NCBI RefSeq assembly: GCF_024298845.1
Contig: NZ_CP101156.1
Location: 1,612,001 to 1,676,000 of the forward strand
DNA: 64,000 nt
From: Natronosalvus amylolyticus
GTDB taxonomy: Archaea > Halobacteriota > Halobacteria > Halobacteriales > Natrialbaceae
Direction: 5' to 3'
Positions 8,059 to 16,828 of the stretch are shown piece after piece. Position numbers and translations under genes: made by a program. Position 1 is the stretch's first letter. Each line of letters begins with the position of its first letter. The notes beneath the pieces were generated by a model. It was not told where the DNA came from. It worked only from the letters and a program-made list of their open reading frames with translations, and searched no databases.

Positions 8059-9180
8059 ATGGCCGACGACGGGGACGACGGACATCGCCAGAGCCGCCTC
8101 GTGACCGACGACGATGGCGCGTTCGACGCCGAGGGAGCCCGCGAGAAATCACTTCCAATCGAAGACGGCGAGGTCGTCGACACGGACGCACTCAGTGATC
8201 ACCAGACCTACCTCGAGGGACGAGGTATCTACGACGAGCGAAACCGGCTCAACGACCTGACTGGACGGGAGTGGAAGTTCGCAACGAAGTCGGTGATTCC
8301 ACAGGCCTATCCACCGGACCTCCAGCACGACCTGCGCAGCGAACACGGCGGCCAGAAACCCCCACGGCTGTGTGCAGAGCTGGTCGGTCGATTCAGCAAG
8401 GCGGGTGAGACGGTGCTCGACCCGTTCGCCGGCGTTGGCGGCACCTTGCTCGGAGCGAGCCTTTGTGAATACGAGGGAACCGGGCGTCGGGACGCAATCG
8501 GCTTCGAACGAACCGCCCGCTGGGTCGACGTCTACGAGACCGTCCTCGAGCGAGAAAACGAACGTCGTCGCGAGGCAGGTGAACCGTCCCTGGCGGCCCA
8601 GGAGATGCGACACGGAGACTGTCGGGAGTTGGCCGGGGATCTCGAGACCGACTCGGTCGACTTGCTATTGACCGACGTCCCCTACTGGGACATGGACGAA
8701 CGCGAGCAAACGCGAAACGAACGGGCGACTCGAGCGAGTAAACTCGGGAATTTCGATGTGAGCGGGGCGGCCGCCGATAGTGCAAACGTCACCGAGAGTG
8801 TGGCCACTGGTACTGTAAGCGACGGCGACGGTCCAGCGGCTGGTACTGTAAGCGACGGGGTCGGAACTGGTGCCGAGAGCGCCGGACAGTCGAAAAACGA
8901 CTGGCTGGCGGAGATGACCGATGCATTCGGCCGGTTTACTCGACCATTGAAATCGGGCCGATACGCCGTTGTTTTCATCGGGGACATGTACCAGAACCAG
9001 TCATACGAGTTTCTCTCGGCTGACCTGGCTCGAGCCATCGAAGACGGGACCGCATTCACGCTCGTCGCCAACCTGATCTGGTACGACCCCTCGAAGGATC
9101 TGCACGTCTACGGGTATCCGTTCTCGTTCGTCCCCTCGATGGTCCACCAGAACGTGCTGGTGTTCCGCCTCGAGGGGTGA
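8059..9180 (+). CDS. zim: Orphan DNA methyltransferase, probable CTAG (m4C) methylase Zim
   Basis: 373 residues. The AdoMet-binding motif DPFAGVGGT lies at 121-129 and the catalytic motif is TDVPYW at 205-210, in the position of the usual (S/D)PPY of amino-DNA methyltransferases. The N-terminal segment with LNDLTGREWKFATKSV and HGGQKPPRL resembles the widespread haloarchaeal orphan methylase Zim, credited with CTAG modification in Haloferax; that assignment is by recall and is moderately sure. No restriction endonuclease adjoins it. A low-complexity Ser/Thr/Gly/Ala insertion (about residues 234-278) sits between the catalytic motif and the C-terminal part, and contains an 18-bp direct repeat. 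Confidence 0.75.
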   Translation: MADDGDDGHRQSRLVTDDDGAFDAEGAREKSLPIEDGEVVDTDALSDHQTYLEGRGIYDERNRLNDLTGREWKFATKSVIPQAYPPDLQHDLRSEHGGQKPPRLCAELVGRFSKAGETVLDPFAGVGGTLLGASLCEYEGTGRRDAIGFERTARWVDVYETVLERENERRREAGEPSLAAQEMRHGDCRELAGDLETDSVDLLLTDVPYWDMDEREQTRNERATRASKLGNFDVSGAAADSANVTESVATGTVSDGDGPAAGTVSDGVGTGAESAGQSKNDWLAEMTDAFGRFTRPLKSGRYAVVFIGDMYQNQSYEFLSADLARAIEDGTAFTLVANLIWYDPSKDLHVYGYPFSFVPSMVHQNVLVFRLEG

Positions 9181-9427
9181 GGCGAATTCGCCGTGAACCT
9201 GACCCCTCTGTCTGACTTCCGTCACACGTTCGTCTGACTGATATTTATTGGGGTTGCTGTCGATGGTCTACTCGAGGCACGCACCAGATCTGACACTGTC
9301 AGTTCCCATCCTTCCCCGTGCGTGCCCACCCCTTCTCGGAACGGGATCGTCGACGGGTACATCCGTTTCTCATCCGGTCGGTCGTGACTATGTCCCGGTG
9401 ATCGGTATCCGAGTCGACATCACTGAT

Positions 9428-9447
9428 AAAAAGTTACAGCAGATCGT
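9428..9447 (-). terminator. 3'-end element shared with the purine permease gene (copy 1)
   Basis: Read on the minus strand this is ACGATCTGCTGTAACTTTTT, beginning 2 nt after the stop codon of the TrkA-type gene. The identical 20-mer occurs in sense orientation about 105 nt after the stop of the AzgA-type gene. The T-rich end resembles archaeal intrinsic termination signals; that role is inferred. Confidence 0.4.
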
Positions 9448-9448
9448 A

Positions 9449-10099
9449 TCAGAGCAACGCTGCCCGCACCGCATCGATCGTACTCGCCTCGGTGATAACG
9501 GCCACTTCGTCCCCGCCCTCGAGCGTCGTCCCCGGAAGCGGAATCGTCAACGGCTCCGTTTCACGGCCGTGGGCGTAGATTCGAGCCGTCGCTGGCAACT
9601 CGAGTTCACTCATCCGTTTTCCGACCGCACTCGAGTCGGAAGGAATCTCGAGCACTGTCAGTTGCAGGTCCTGGGCGATATCCGCGACCACGTTGAAATC
9701 CCCGCCGAGCAGTGCTGTCTTCGCCCCGGCCGCCCCGAGCCGTTCCGGATAGACGATTTCGTCGACGTCTTCGGCGTACTTCTCGTAGATATCTTCGCGA
9801 TAATCCTCGTCGATACGCAACACCGTCCGACAGCCGTGGTGAGCACCGATCAGGCAGGCGCTGAAGTTCACGTTTAAGTCTGGCGTCATCGCCCCAATCG
9901 CATCCGCATCCTCGATACCGGCCTCGAGCAGTGCCTCCTCGTCTGCCCCGTCGCCGCGAACGCCCTCGAGACCCTCGCCGGCGGCCCGCTCGAGTCGGTC
10001 TTCGTCACGGTCGACGATCACGACGTCGTGGCCTTCAGTCGATAACAGACGGGCAGTTCGCGACCCAACGCGGCCGTATCCAACGATGATGAACCTCAT
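9449..10099 (-). CDS. TrkA-type potassium channel/transporter regulatory protein
   Basis: 216 residues with an N-terminal RCK/TrkA-N Rossmann domain (GYGRVGS at 8-14, then IVDRDEDR at the end of the second strand) and a C-terminal TrkA-C domain (from about residue 140; PLPGTTLEGGDEVAVI). Such peripheral membrane proteins bind NAD(H) or nucleotides and gate K+ uptake systems, central to the salt-in strategy. No TrkH-like membrane subunit lies nearby, so its partner is elsewhere. A TATA-like element near 10125-10132 places the start at or near the transcript end. Confidence 0.88.
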   Translation of the reverse strand: MRFIIVGYGRVGSRTARLLSTEGHDVVIVDRDEDRLERAAGEGLEGVRGDGADEEALLEAGIEDADAIGAMTPDLNVNFSACLIGAHHGCRTVLRIDEDYREDIYEKYAEDVDEIVYPERLGAAGAKTALLGGDFNVVADIAQDLQLTVLEIPSDSSAVGKRMSELELPATARIYAHGRETEPLTIPLPGTTLEGGDEVAVITEASTIDAVRAALL

Positions 10100-10177
10100 G
10101 TGTCCATAGTATGCCGGGAGCCATGATATATGTTAGTCTCCGTCATGGCCCGGGTGGAATTGGGGTGTCATCGAGAT

Positions 10178-10195
10178 GTTACGCTCGAGCGTAAC
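10178..10195. promoter_or_regulatory. Perfect 18-bp palindrome
   Basis: GTTACGCTCGAGCGTAAC is its own reverse complement. It lies between the divergent TrkA-type and AzgA-type genes, 79 bp from the first start and 123 bp from the second. Its symmetry and position suggest a dimeric regulator site. Confidence 0.4.
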
Positions 10196-10318
10196 GATTC
10201 AATCGGCTCACACGAAACTCACGAATTTTCCTCGAGTATGCACCAATATGTAGATATAGCGCCCATCGAATACAAGAAGGTTTAAGCGGCGACTGTCACC
10301 TATGCTTGAATATCCAAC

Positions 10319-11803
10319 ATGGGGACAAAGGAAACGATCGCGGATTACTTCGATTTCGACGGTAACGACACCGCCCTTCGAACCGAGGTGCTCGCAGGGG
10401 CGACGACCTTCCTCGCGATGGCATACATCATCGTGGTGAACCCGGCGATTCTCGTTCCGGCCATATTCGAACTCCCACCGGGTGAAATCGGTCCAGGGTC
10501 GGAAACCGAGATTGCCGGCAGCATGTACACCTACACCGAGGTGTTCCAGATGCTGGCCGTCGTGACGATACTGGCATCGATACTCGCCATCTCGGTCATG
10601 GCCTTCTATGCCAACCGACCGTTCGGGCTGGCTCCCGGAATGGGACTCAACGCGTTTTTCACCTTCACCGTGGTTTTGACCCTCGGCGTCCCGTGGCAAG
10701 TCGCTCTCGCTGCGGTGTTCGTCGAAGGCATCATCTTCATCGCGCTGACGGCCGTCGGCGCACGAAAGTACATCATCGAACTGTTTCCCGAACCCGTCAA
10801 GTTCGCCGTCGGAGCCGGTATCGGTGTGTTCTTGCTCTTTTTGGGGCTTCAGGAAATGGAAGTGGTGGTCGCCTACGACGCGACACTCATCACGCTCGGG
10901 AACGTCCTCGAGAGTCCGGTCGCCGCGTTCTCACTTGCTGGACTCGTCCTGACGCTGTTGCTCTACGCCCGTGGGGTCCGAGGCTCCATCATCATCGGGA
11001 TTTTGACCACGGCGATTGCCGCGTGGGTCGTCACGCTTGCAGGGCTGGTTCGTCCGGGTACACTCGCTCCCGAACAACCCTACGAACAGGTTTCGAACGA
11101 GGGGCTGGTTACCGTACTGACGTCCGTCCAGTACGATTTCACGCCGCTGTTTTTCGGCTTCATCGAGGGCCTCGGTATGATCACCGAGGATCCACTCGTG
11201 TTCTTGCTGGTCGTGTTCACGTTCTTCTTCGTGGACTTCTTCGACACCGCCGGGACGCTCATCGGCGTCTCACAGGTTGGCGGATTCCTCGATGACGAAG
11301 GCGACCTGCCCGAGATCGAAAAGCCGCTTATGGCCGATGCAGTCGGGACCACCGCGGGTGCGATGATCGGCACCTCCACGGTGACGACGTACATCGAATC
11401 CTCGACCGGGATCGAAGAGGGCGGAAAAACCGGCTTCACGGCACTCGTGGTCGGTGGCTTCTTCTTGCTCTCGTTGCTTTTCATCCCGCTGATGAGTGCA
11501 ATTCCACAGTACGCGACCTATCTCGCACTGGTGGTCGTCGGTATCATCATGCTACAGGGCGTTGCCGACATCGACTGGCAAGATCCCGCCTGGGCAATCG
11601 CCGGCGGGTTGACGATTACGATCATGCCGCTGACCACGTCGATTGCCAACGGGCTGGCGGCCGGTATCATCAGTTATCCGCTCGTCAAAGCCGCGATGGG
11701 GGAAAAACGCGACGTCTCGCTCGGACAGTGGGTGCTCGCGATCGCGTTCATCGGCTACTTCGTCATCTACTTCGCCATCGAAGCCGGCCAATTCGGCTTC
11801 TAA
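10319..11803 (+). CDS. AzgA-type purine permease (NCS2/AzgA family)
   Basis: 494 residues with about a dozen hydrophobic helices. The N-terminal pattern (ADYFDFDGNDTALRTEV, then AGATTFLAMAYIIVVNP) and the FFVDFFDTAGTLIGVS and TVTTYIESSTGI segments are typical of the AzgA/PbuG/YicO branch, which takes up adenine, guanine or hypoxanthine by proton symport. Substrate within the purines cannot be told. The promoter element AGGTTTAAG lies about 35-40 bp upstream of the ATG. Its downstream region ends with the shared 20-mer at 11909-11928. Confidence 0.9.
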   Translation: MGTKETIADYFDFDGNDTALRTEVLAGATTFLAMAYIIVVNPAILVPAIFELPPGEIGPGSETEIAGSMYTYTEVFQMLAVVTILASILAISVMAFYANRPFGLAPGMGLNAFFTFTVVLTLGVPWQVALAAVFVEGIIFIALTAVGARKYIIELFPEPVKFAVGAGIGVFLLFLGLQEMEVVVAYDATLITLGNVLESPVAAFSLAGLVLTLLLYARGVRGSIIIGILTTAIAAWVVTLAGLVRPGTLAPEQPYEQVSNEGLVTVLTSVQYDFTPLFFGFIEGLGMITEDPLVFLLVVFTFFFVDFFDTAGTLIGVSQVGGFLDDEGDLPEIEKPLMADAVGTTAGAMIGTSTVTTYIESSTGIEEGGKTGFTALVVGGFFLLSLLFIPLMSAIPQYATYLALVVVGIIMLQGVADIDWQDPAWAIAGGLTITIMPLTTSIANGLAAGIISYPLVKAAMGEKRDVSLGQWVLAIAFIGYFVIYFAIEAGQFGF

Positions 11804-11908
11804 CTAACGTTTCGAATCGCGTTTTCGTTCCGATCGAGTCGTCGATAGCACAGCGTGAGTGCAGCCCTTGAGCACCGCTATCATCGCCCTCCTCAACGGA
11901 ACGCTCCG

Positions 11909-11928
11909 ACGATCTGCTGTAACTTTTT
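11909..11928 (+). terminator. 3'-end element shared with the TrkA-type gene (copy 2)
   Basis: ACGATCTGCTGTAACTTTTT in sense orientation, about 105 nt downstream of the AzgA-type stop codon; identical to the element just after the TrkA-type gene on the other strand. Probable transcription terminator or a small dispersed repeat. Confidence 0.4.
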
Positions 11929-12056
11929 CTCGGTGGCTGCCGCCCAGGTATGGGCAATCACCGGTAAGTCACTACGGTAAACCGTATCAGGTCACCAATA
12001 GCGGCAACTCCCTCGACAATCGGTGGTCTCTTTGGACGTTCATCCCAAGACGGGGT

Positions 12057-12311
12057 ATGACTGACATCACGGTGTACAATCTTCCCAGCTGTCCGTTCTG
12101 TATGAAAGTGACTAGTAAACTCGAGGAACTCGGCCTCGAGTACGACCGAATCGACGTCCCCGCTGCACACAGCGAGCGAACCGAGGTCGAAGCCGTTAGC
12201 GGTCAGACTGGCGTTCCAGTTCTCACCGACGAGGCCCACGACGTCGAGGGAATGGCCGAGAGCGACGATATCGTCGCCTACCTCGAGGAAACCTACGGAA
12301 ACGCGGCCTGA
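12057..12311 (+). CDS. Glutaredoxin-family protein
   Basis: 84 residues, the usual size of a monothiol/dithiol glutaredoxin. The active site CPFC follows the first strand (residues about 11-14), the cis-proline segment is TGVPVL, and the C-terminal helix ends in DIVAYLEETYG. It reduces disulfides or mixed thiols; in haloarchaea the co-thiol is probably gamma-glutamylcysteine. The start at 12057 is the first Met before the TDITVYNLPSCPFC strand; the in-frame extension upstream does not resemble the family. Confidence 0.92.
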   Translation: MTDITVYNLPSCPFCMKVTSKLEELGLEYDRIDVPAAHSERTEVEAVSGQTGVPVLTDEAHDVEGMAESDDIVAYLEETYGNAA

Positions 12312-12457
12312 GTGAGAGAGCGTCGCCTCCAGACTCACCGATTCCGCGAGAGCATTCGACGCACAGTATCAATTGGGGAGACAGAGCCATCTCAGATGGC
12401 GACGGGAATCCCTATAGCGAGATTGCTGATCTGGAGAGTCACCGCATTCCTGGAACT

Positions 12458-13864
12458 TCAGCGGTCCAGACACGCTACCGTCGAACAGCTCGAGCCGTCC
12501 ACCCAGATCGTTTCGTCGACGGTGACGTCAGTCAGCGTGACGTCGTCGACCGTCGCCCCGGTGAAGTCCGCACCCGTGAGCGTCGCCCCGGTGAGGTTGG
12601 CACCGGTCAGGTCGGCACCCTCGAGGAGTGTTTCGGAGAGGTCTGCATTCGACAGATCCGCGTCCGAAAGGTCCGCCCGCCAGAGGTCCGCACCGGACAA
12701 GTCGGCGTCCGAGAAGTCCACGCCGCTGCAATCGCTCAAAAACAGTCCTGCGCCTGCCAGCCGTGCACCCGGCAGTGATCGCCCCGAGAGGTCGGCTTCC
12801 ATCAGGGCAACCTCCTCGAGTATTGCTCCGTCGAGTTCGGTTCCGGTGAGCGTTGCTTCGAAAAGCGAACCACCCGTCAGATCTGCGCCCTCGAACGTCA
12901 CGTCGGTCAGATCACAGCGGGCGAAGATCGAACCCGTTAGCTCAGCGTCGGCGAACGACACTCCGGAGAGGTCGGTTTCGATAAAGTCCGTTTCGAGATA
13001 GGTGCCGCCGGCGAACGAAACGTCGCTAAACGTCGCTTCCGCGAGCGACGTGTCCTCGAAAATCCCGCTGGCGAGATCGGCGCCGGTAATCATCACTTCG
13101 GATAAATCCGCCCGCGAGAAGTTCGTTCCGGACAGGGCAACGTTCGATACCGTCGCCCCGGTCAGATCGGCTTCGGCGAAGGTCGCGCCGGTGAGGTCAG
13201 CACCCGTCAGGTCGGCGCCGGACAGGTCGGCCCGGATCAGGGACGCACTCGACAGATCAGCGTTCTCGAGTCGCTGTCCGGTCATCTCACTCCGCATGAA
13301 TCGCGCTCGAGAGAGCGTTGCGCCTGCGAGTGAGACGTCGGTCAGATCGACGTCGGAAAAGTCGATTCCGGTCAGATCCGCATCCGAAAAGTCGACCTCC
13401 GAGACCGTCGCCTCCGAAAAGTCGGCATCGGCGAGGATAACCCCCGAGAGGTCCGCCCCCGTCAGGTCGATTCCAGCGAACGTGCCACCGGAGAGGTTCG
13501 CTCCCTCGAGGTCGGCAGCTTCGAGCAACGAGACGACGAGATATTCGGCATCCCTGAGGTCGGTGTCAACGAGCGTCGCCCCCTCGAGAGTTGCAAGAAA
13601 GAGCGAGGCCTCCCGGAGGTCAGCCCCGGTGAGGTCAGCGTTCGTGAGCGTCGCTCCCGAGAGGTCTGTCCCCCGGAGATTACAGTTCGACAGGTCGGCC
13701 CCCTCGAGGTCGGTCTCCGGAGCGACGGTGTGGCCATTACAGGAGGCGCCTTGCCGGCGAACCATCGAAAGACACCCGGCGAGAGCGCCCCCGACGCCGA
13801 CGCTGCCAACTGTCGCGAGGAGTCGCCGTCTGGAGGGAGTAGCCTGCGGGTTATCGTCGTGCAT
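12458..13864 (-). CDS. Tat-exported pentapeptide-repeat lipoprotein
   Basis: 468 residues. The N-terminus has a twin-arginine motif (SRRRLLATVG) followed by a hydrophobic stretch and the lipobox LAGC, so it is exported folded by Tat and lipid-anchored outside. From about residue 50 almost the whole mature protein is A(D/N)LxG-type pentapeptide repeats (for example GADLSN, GTDLSG, NADLTG, EADLSG), which form a right-handed quadrilateral beta helix. It ends in an SSCSTVACLDR tail whose cysteines may pair. The start at 13864 is preferred over an in-frame GTG at 13897, because the TATA element (about 13902-13910) is too close to the latter. Function unknown; a surface scaffold is likely. Confidence 0.85.
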   Translation of the reverse strand: MHDDNPQATPSRRRLLATVGSVGVGGALAGCLSMVRRQGASCNGHTVAPETDLEGADLSNCNLRGTDLSGATLTNADLTGADLREASLFLATLEGATLVDTDLRDAEYLVVSLLEAADLEGANLSGGTFAGIDLTGADLSGVILADADFSEATVSEVDFSDADLTGIDFSDVDLTDVSLAGATLSRARFMRSEMTGQRLENADLSSASLIRADLSGADLTGADLTGATFAEADLTGATVSNVALSGTNFSRADLSEVMITGADLASGIFEDTSLAEATFSDVSFAGGTYLETDFIETDLSGVSFADAELTGSIFARCDLTDVTFEGADLTGGSLFEATLTGTELDGAILEEVALMEADLSGRSLPGARLAGAGLFLSDCSGVDFSDADLSGADLWRADLSDADLSNADLSETLLEGADLTGANLTGATLTGADFTGATVDDVTLTDVTVDETIWVDGSSCSTVACLDR

Positions 13865-14002
13865 ACGAGCGTTCCTGTTCGTGAATCGACTGGTCACCCG
13901 ACGATAAAATGTTTTGTGGTCTGTGGGATGTCAGCGGGTCCGTATTCGCGGGTCGCTCGAAAATAAGGAACACACCGAACCGAGAGACTGGAGAGCGGCC
14001 GT

Positions 14003-14971
14003 CTACAGCGCTTCTTCGCGCTCGGCCCGTTCCCGGATTACTTTCCTGAGTTCGGCCGCGTCGTCGAGTTTCTCGAGTTCGGAGCGCTCGACCAGCGCGG
14101 TGCCGTCGACTGCATCGCGTTTGGCCCGGTCGACGACGTACACGGACTGGGTGTGGGTCACTTCACCGATGGAACTCATGATTCGGGCTCGCTTTTCGGC
14201 GGCCTTGGTGAACTGCGAGTGGCCAGTGAGGACGACATCTTCGTCGTCAGCTTCGTCCTGACTAACTGCCTTAAACGGCGACCGCAGGGTGGGGTGGACA
14301 CGGTAGCCGGCCCGCGTCAGCACCGCGACGACTTCCTCGTCGTCCGGGTCCGCGTCGGGTTCTTCGGGCGGTGACTCCGCTTCGCGAACGTCGTCGGTTC
14401 CCTCGAGGACGTCCACGGGACTGGTCAACGGCGCATCGAAGATATCTTCCAGTGCCATCGCGACCTCGATGGAGGCGTTCATGCCGTCTTCGTACTTCGA
14501 AACGGTCCGTCGGGAGACGCCGAGTTCGTTTGCCAGTTGCCCGAGACTCCACTCGCGGCCTTTGCGTTCGTCGGCCAGCAAATCGCCGTCGATGTTGACG
14601 TACAATCCGCCGGGAGCGGCGTATATCAGCGGTGGAACGGCCTCGATGAACAGGTTGTACGCCGTATCGGGGCTGAACACCGGAACGCCGTGACGGAAGT
14701 AAACGACGTCGGGTTTCAGGTCCTCGTCGCGGCTTCGCAAGCCGACGACCAGGGGCGTCGCCTCGAGGTAGGTACCGAGGCGTCGCATCTCGTGGCCGGT
14801 CGCCTGGTTGAACGCGTCGACGTTGCCGAGGATCTTCACGAGCAACAGGTCCTCACCGCGCCGAGCGGCGATATCGAAGCTCTTTGGGCGAATCGCACAC
14901 CGGTCACTCACCGTAAAGCCCGCGTCCTCGAGCATCGCGGTCACGTTGCCGACCAGTGCGGATCGGGACAT
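14003..14971 (-). CDS. COG1395-type archaeal HTH transcriptional regulator
   Basis: 322 residues. The N-terminal third ([19 protein letters not shown], then [16 protein letters not shown]) matches the nuclease-like domain of archaeal COG1395 proteins. A Cro/C1-type helix-turn-helix ([21 protein letters not shown]) follows at about 155-180. The C-terminal domain (about 245-322) is a second family-specific module. Target genes unknown. The chosen start is the first Met that fits the family; a TATA-like CATATGG about 26 bp upstream fits leaderless transcription. Divergent from tiaS. Confidence 0.82.
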   Translation of the reverse strand: MSRSALVGNVTAMLEDAGFTVSDRCAIRPKSFDIAARRGEDLLLVKILGNVDAFNQATGHEMRRLGTYLEATPLVVGLRSRDEDLKPDVVYFRHGVPVFSPDTAYNLFIEAVPPLIYAAPGGLYVNIDGDLLADERKGREWSLGQLANELGVSRRTVSKYEDGMNASIEVAMALEDIFDAPLTSPVDVLEGTDDVREAESPPEEPDADPDDEEVVAVLTRAGYRVHPTLRSPFKAVSQDEADDEDVVLTGHSQFTKAAEKRARIMSSIGEVTHTQSVYVVDRAKRDAVDGTALVERSELEKLDDAAELRKVIRERAEREEAL

Positions 14972-15126
14972 AGACGAAAGTAAGTGACTCAATCCATATG
15001 AGCGTTTCCCCAGCCCCGGCAGCCTGCAGTCTGGTGATTGGCCGATTGTTGTACGATACACTTATATACCAGTTCCGTACCGAAAACCGGCGAGGCGAAA
15101 CGGGTTAACCGACCGATTGACAAGGA

Positions 15127-16464
15127 ATGGTAATGGCAGTCATCGGTCTCGATGATACCGACTCACGAACCCGCGGGATGTGTACCACCTACGTCGCCGT
15201 CCAGGTCGCTCGCGCCCTCGAGCGGGAAACGACTGGGTCAGTCGAGCGTATACTCCTGGTTCGACTCAATCCCGCCGTCGAGTTCAAAACGCGCGGCAAC
15301 GCCGCGCTCGCAATCCACCTCGCGGCCGACAACGGGGATGTGAATAGCGGCACGCTCGAGACACTCACGGAGACGGCCTACGAGGTCACGCGAGAGGTGC
15401 TCGAGGAACTGGCCGTCGTCGACGACGAGCGGACGAATCCCGGGTTCGTCGTCGCCGGACACGAACCCGACGAGACGCCGGCAGCCGTTTCGAGATTCGC
15501 GGTCGACGCTATCACCAGCCACCTCACCATCGAAGACGCCGTTTCCCTCGCCGACGAACACGGTTACCGCCACTGGGGTGCCGGCAACGGCCGCGGCCGA
15601 ATCGGTGCGATGGCCGCCGTCGGTGCCTGGGCCGCCCTCGAGGACTGGACCTACGAGTGCATCTCCTATCGGAACGCCGACCGCTGGGGTACCGACCGGG
15701 ACGTCGACCTCGAGACCGTGTTCGTCGCTGCCGATCAGGGATACCCGACCGTCTGGGACACAGTCGACCGGGAGGAAGGTGAAGGCGTCTGCGTTCCACA
15801 CACCCCCGGCCCCATCCTCTATGGGATTCGCGGTGACGATCCCGAAGCGGTCGAAGCCGTCGCCAACGCTATCGAGAGCGAACCCGTCGTCGAACGCCAG
15901 TTGTTCGTGACGAATCAGGGAACTGACGCCCATCTGGGTGAATCCCTCGAGCGGTTCGATCGCGTCCGTGACGGCCACGCCTACCGACTCACCGGCTGGG
16001 TCTCGAGCGAGCCAACCACTCGTCGGGGCGGCCACGTCTTTTTCGGGTTCACAGACTCGAGAACTACTGCCGACTCACCGACCACGCTCACCTGTGCAGC
16101 CTTCGAGCCGACAAAGCGGTTTCGTGACCGCGTCCGGGCACTCGAGGTCGGAGACCGGTTGACCGTCTGTGGCGAGGTAAGCGACGGGACAGTCAAACTC
16201 GAGAAGTTCGCCGTCCGTGACCTCGTGACGACCGAACCTGTAACGCCGACCTGCCCTTCTTGTGGCCGCCGAATGAAAAGTGCCGGACGAAACCAGGGCT
16301 ATCGCTGTCGGGATTGTGATACGAGTACCGAGAGCAAAGTCGAACGACCCCTCGAGCGGGACCTCGAGGCCGGGTGGTACGAGGTACCGCCGTGTGCACG
16401 TCGGCATATCGCGAAACCGCTGATCAGAGGCGGATTCGACGCACCGACACATCCGGAGCGGTAA
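15127..16464 (+). CDS. tiaS: tRNA(Ile2) 2-agmatinylcytidine synthetase TiaS
   Basis: 445 residues. Attaches agmatine to C34 of tRNA-Ile(CAU) using ATP, so that the anticodon reads AUA; essential in archaea. The N-terminal signature GLDDTDS, the following RGMCTTYVAV, the GNGRGRIGAMAA segment and the C-terminal zinc ribbon (CPSCGRRM and CRDCD) are all present. An in-frame ATG two codons later (15133) is an equally likely start. A TATA element CTTATATA at 15060-15067 lies about 60 bp upstream. Confidence 0.95.
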   Translation: MVMAVIGLDDTDSRTRGMCTTYVAVQVARALERETTGSVERILLVRLNPAVEFKTRGNAALAIHLAADNGDVNSGTLETLTETAYEVTREVLEELAVVDDERTNPGFVVAGHEPDETPAAVSRFAVDAITSHLTIEDAVSLADEHGYRHWGAGNGRGRIGAMAAVGAWAALEDWTYECISYRNADRWGTDRDVDLETVFVAADQGYPTVWDTVDREEGEGVCVPHTPGPILYGIRGDDPEAVEAVANAIESEPVVERQLFVTNQGTDAHLGESLERFDRVRDGHAYRLTGWVSSEPTTRRGGHVFFGFTDSRTTADSPTTLTCAAFEPTKRFRDRVRALEVGDRLTVCGEVSDGTVKLEKFAVRDLVTTEPVTPTCPSCGRRMKSAGRNQGYRCRDCDTSTESKVERPLERDLEAGWYEVPPCARRHIAKPLIRGGFDAPTHPER

Positions 16465-16488
16465 TACGGTCGGTTACTCGAGGACGGA

Positions 16489-16692
16489 TTATCGAACGCT
16501 GACACCCTGACGAGCCAGAAACTGGCTGGCGGCTTTGATTTCGACGGGGCTACCGATGAGACGATAGTGGGTGTCGTTTTCAGGAAAAATCGTCAGCGTG
16601 AATTCGTCGTCGAGTTGGCTTTCGAGGCCGGAAAGCGCCTCTTTCGGGAGCACGATCTGGGTGCTATCACGCAAACTCGACGGACGTGGCAT
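16489..16692 (-). CDS. VNG_1110C-like small protein
   Basis: 67 residues beginning MPRPSSLRDSTQIVLPKEAL and ending in RQGVSVR. It resembles a short conserved haloarchaeal family that I recall as VNG_1110C, found beside the Drg-type GTPase gene as here; function unknown. The ORF stays open upstream, but the shorter start fits the family and leaves room for divergent promoters with the GTPase gene. Confidence 0.65.
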   Translation of the reverse strand: MPRPSSLRDSTQIVLPKEALSGLESQLDDEFTLTIFPENDTHYRLIGSPVEIKAASQFLARQGVSVR

Positions 16693-16828
16693 CGTTTCAA
16701 CTAGACGCACTCTGGCCCTCGGTTTATGTTTGTCGAAGTGTGTTCTGCCGAGAACGACCAGTTGGATAGCGAGTCCGCGACTCGAGGTCGAAAAGGTTTT
16801 TCGCGGCGACCGGATGGATCTAGGTAGA

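Noticed and set aside
13865-13897. GTG start at 13897 for the pentapeptide lipoprotein
   Set aside because: It is only about 5-13 bp from the TATA element, so it would lie upstream of the transcript start.
12312-13907. Two Ser/Arg/Pro-rich frames opposite the pentapeptide-repeat gene
   Set aside because: They are the mirror of the regular repeats on the other strand (RSAPVRSAP pattern) and have no plausible start signals.
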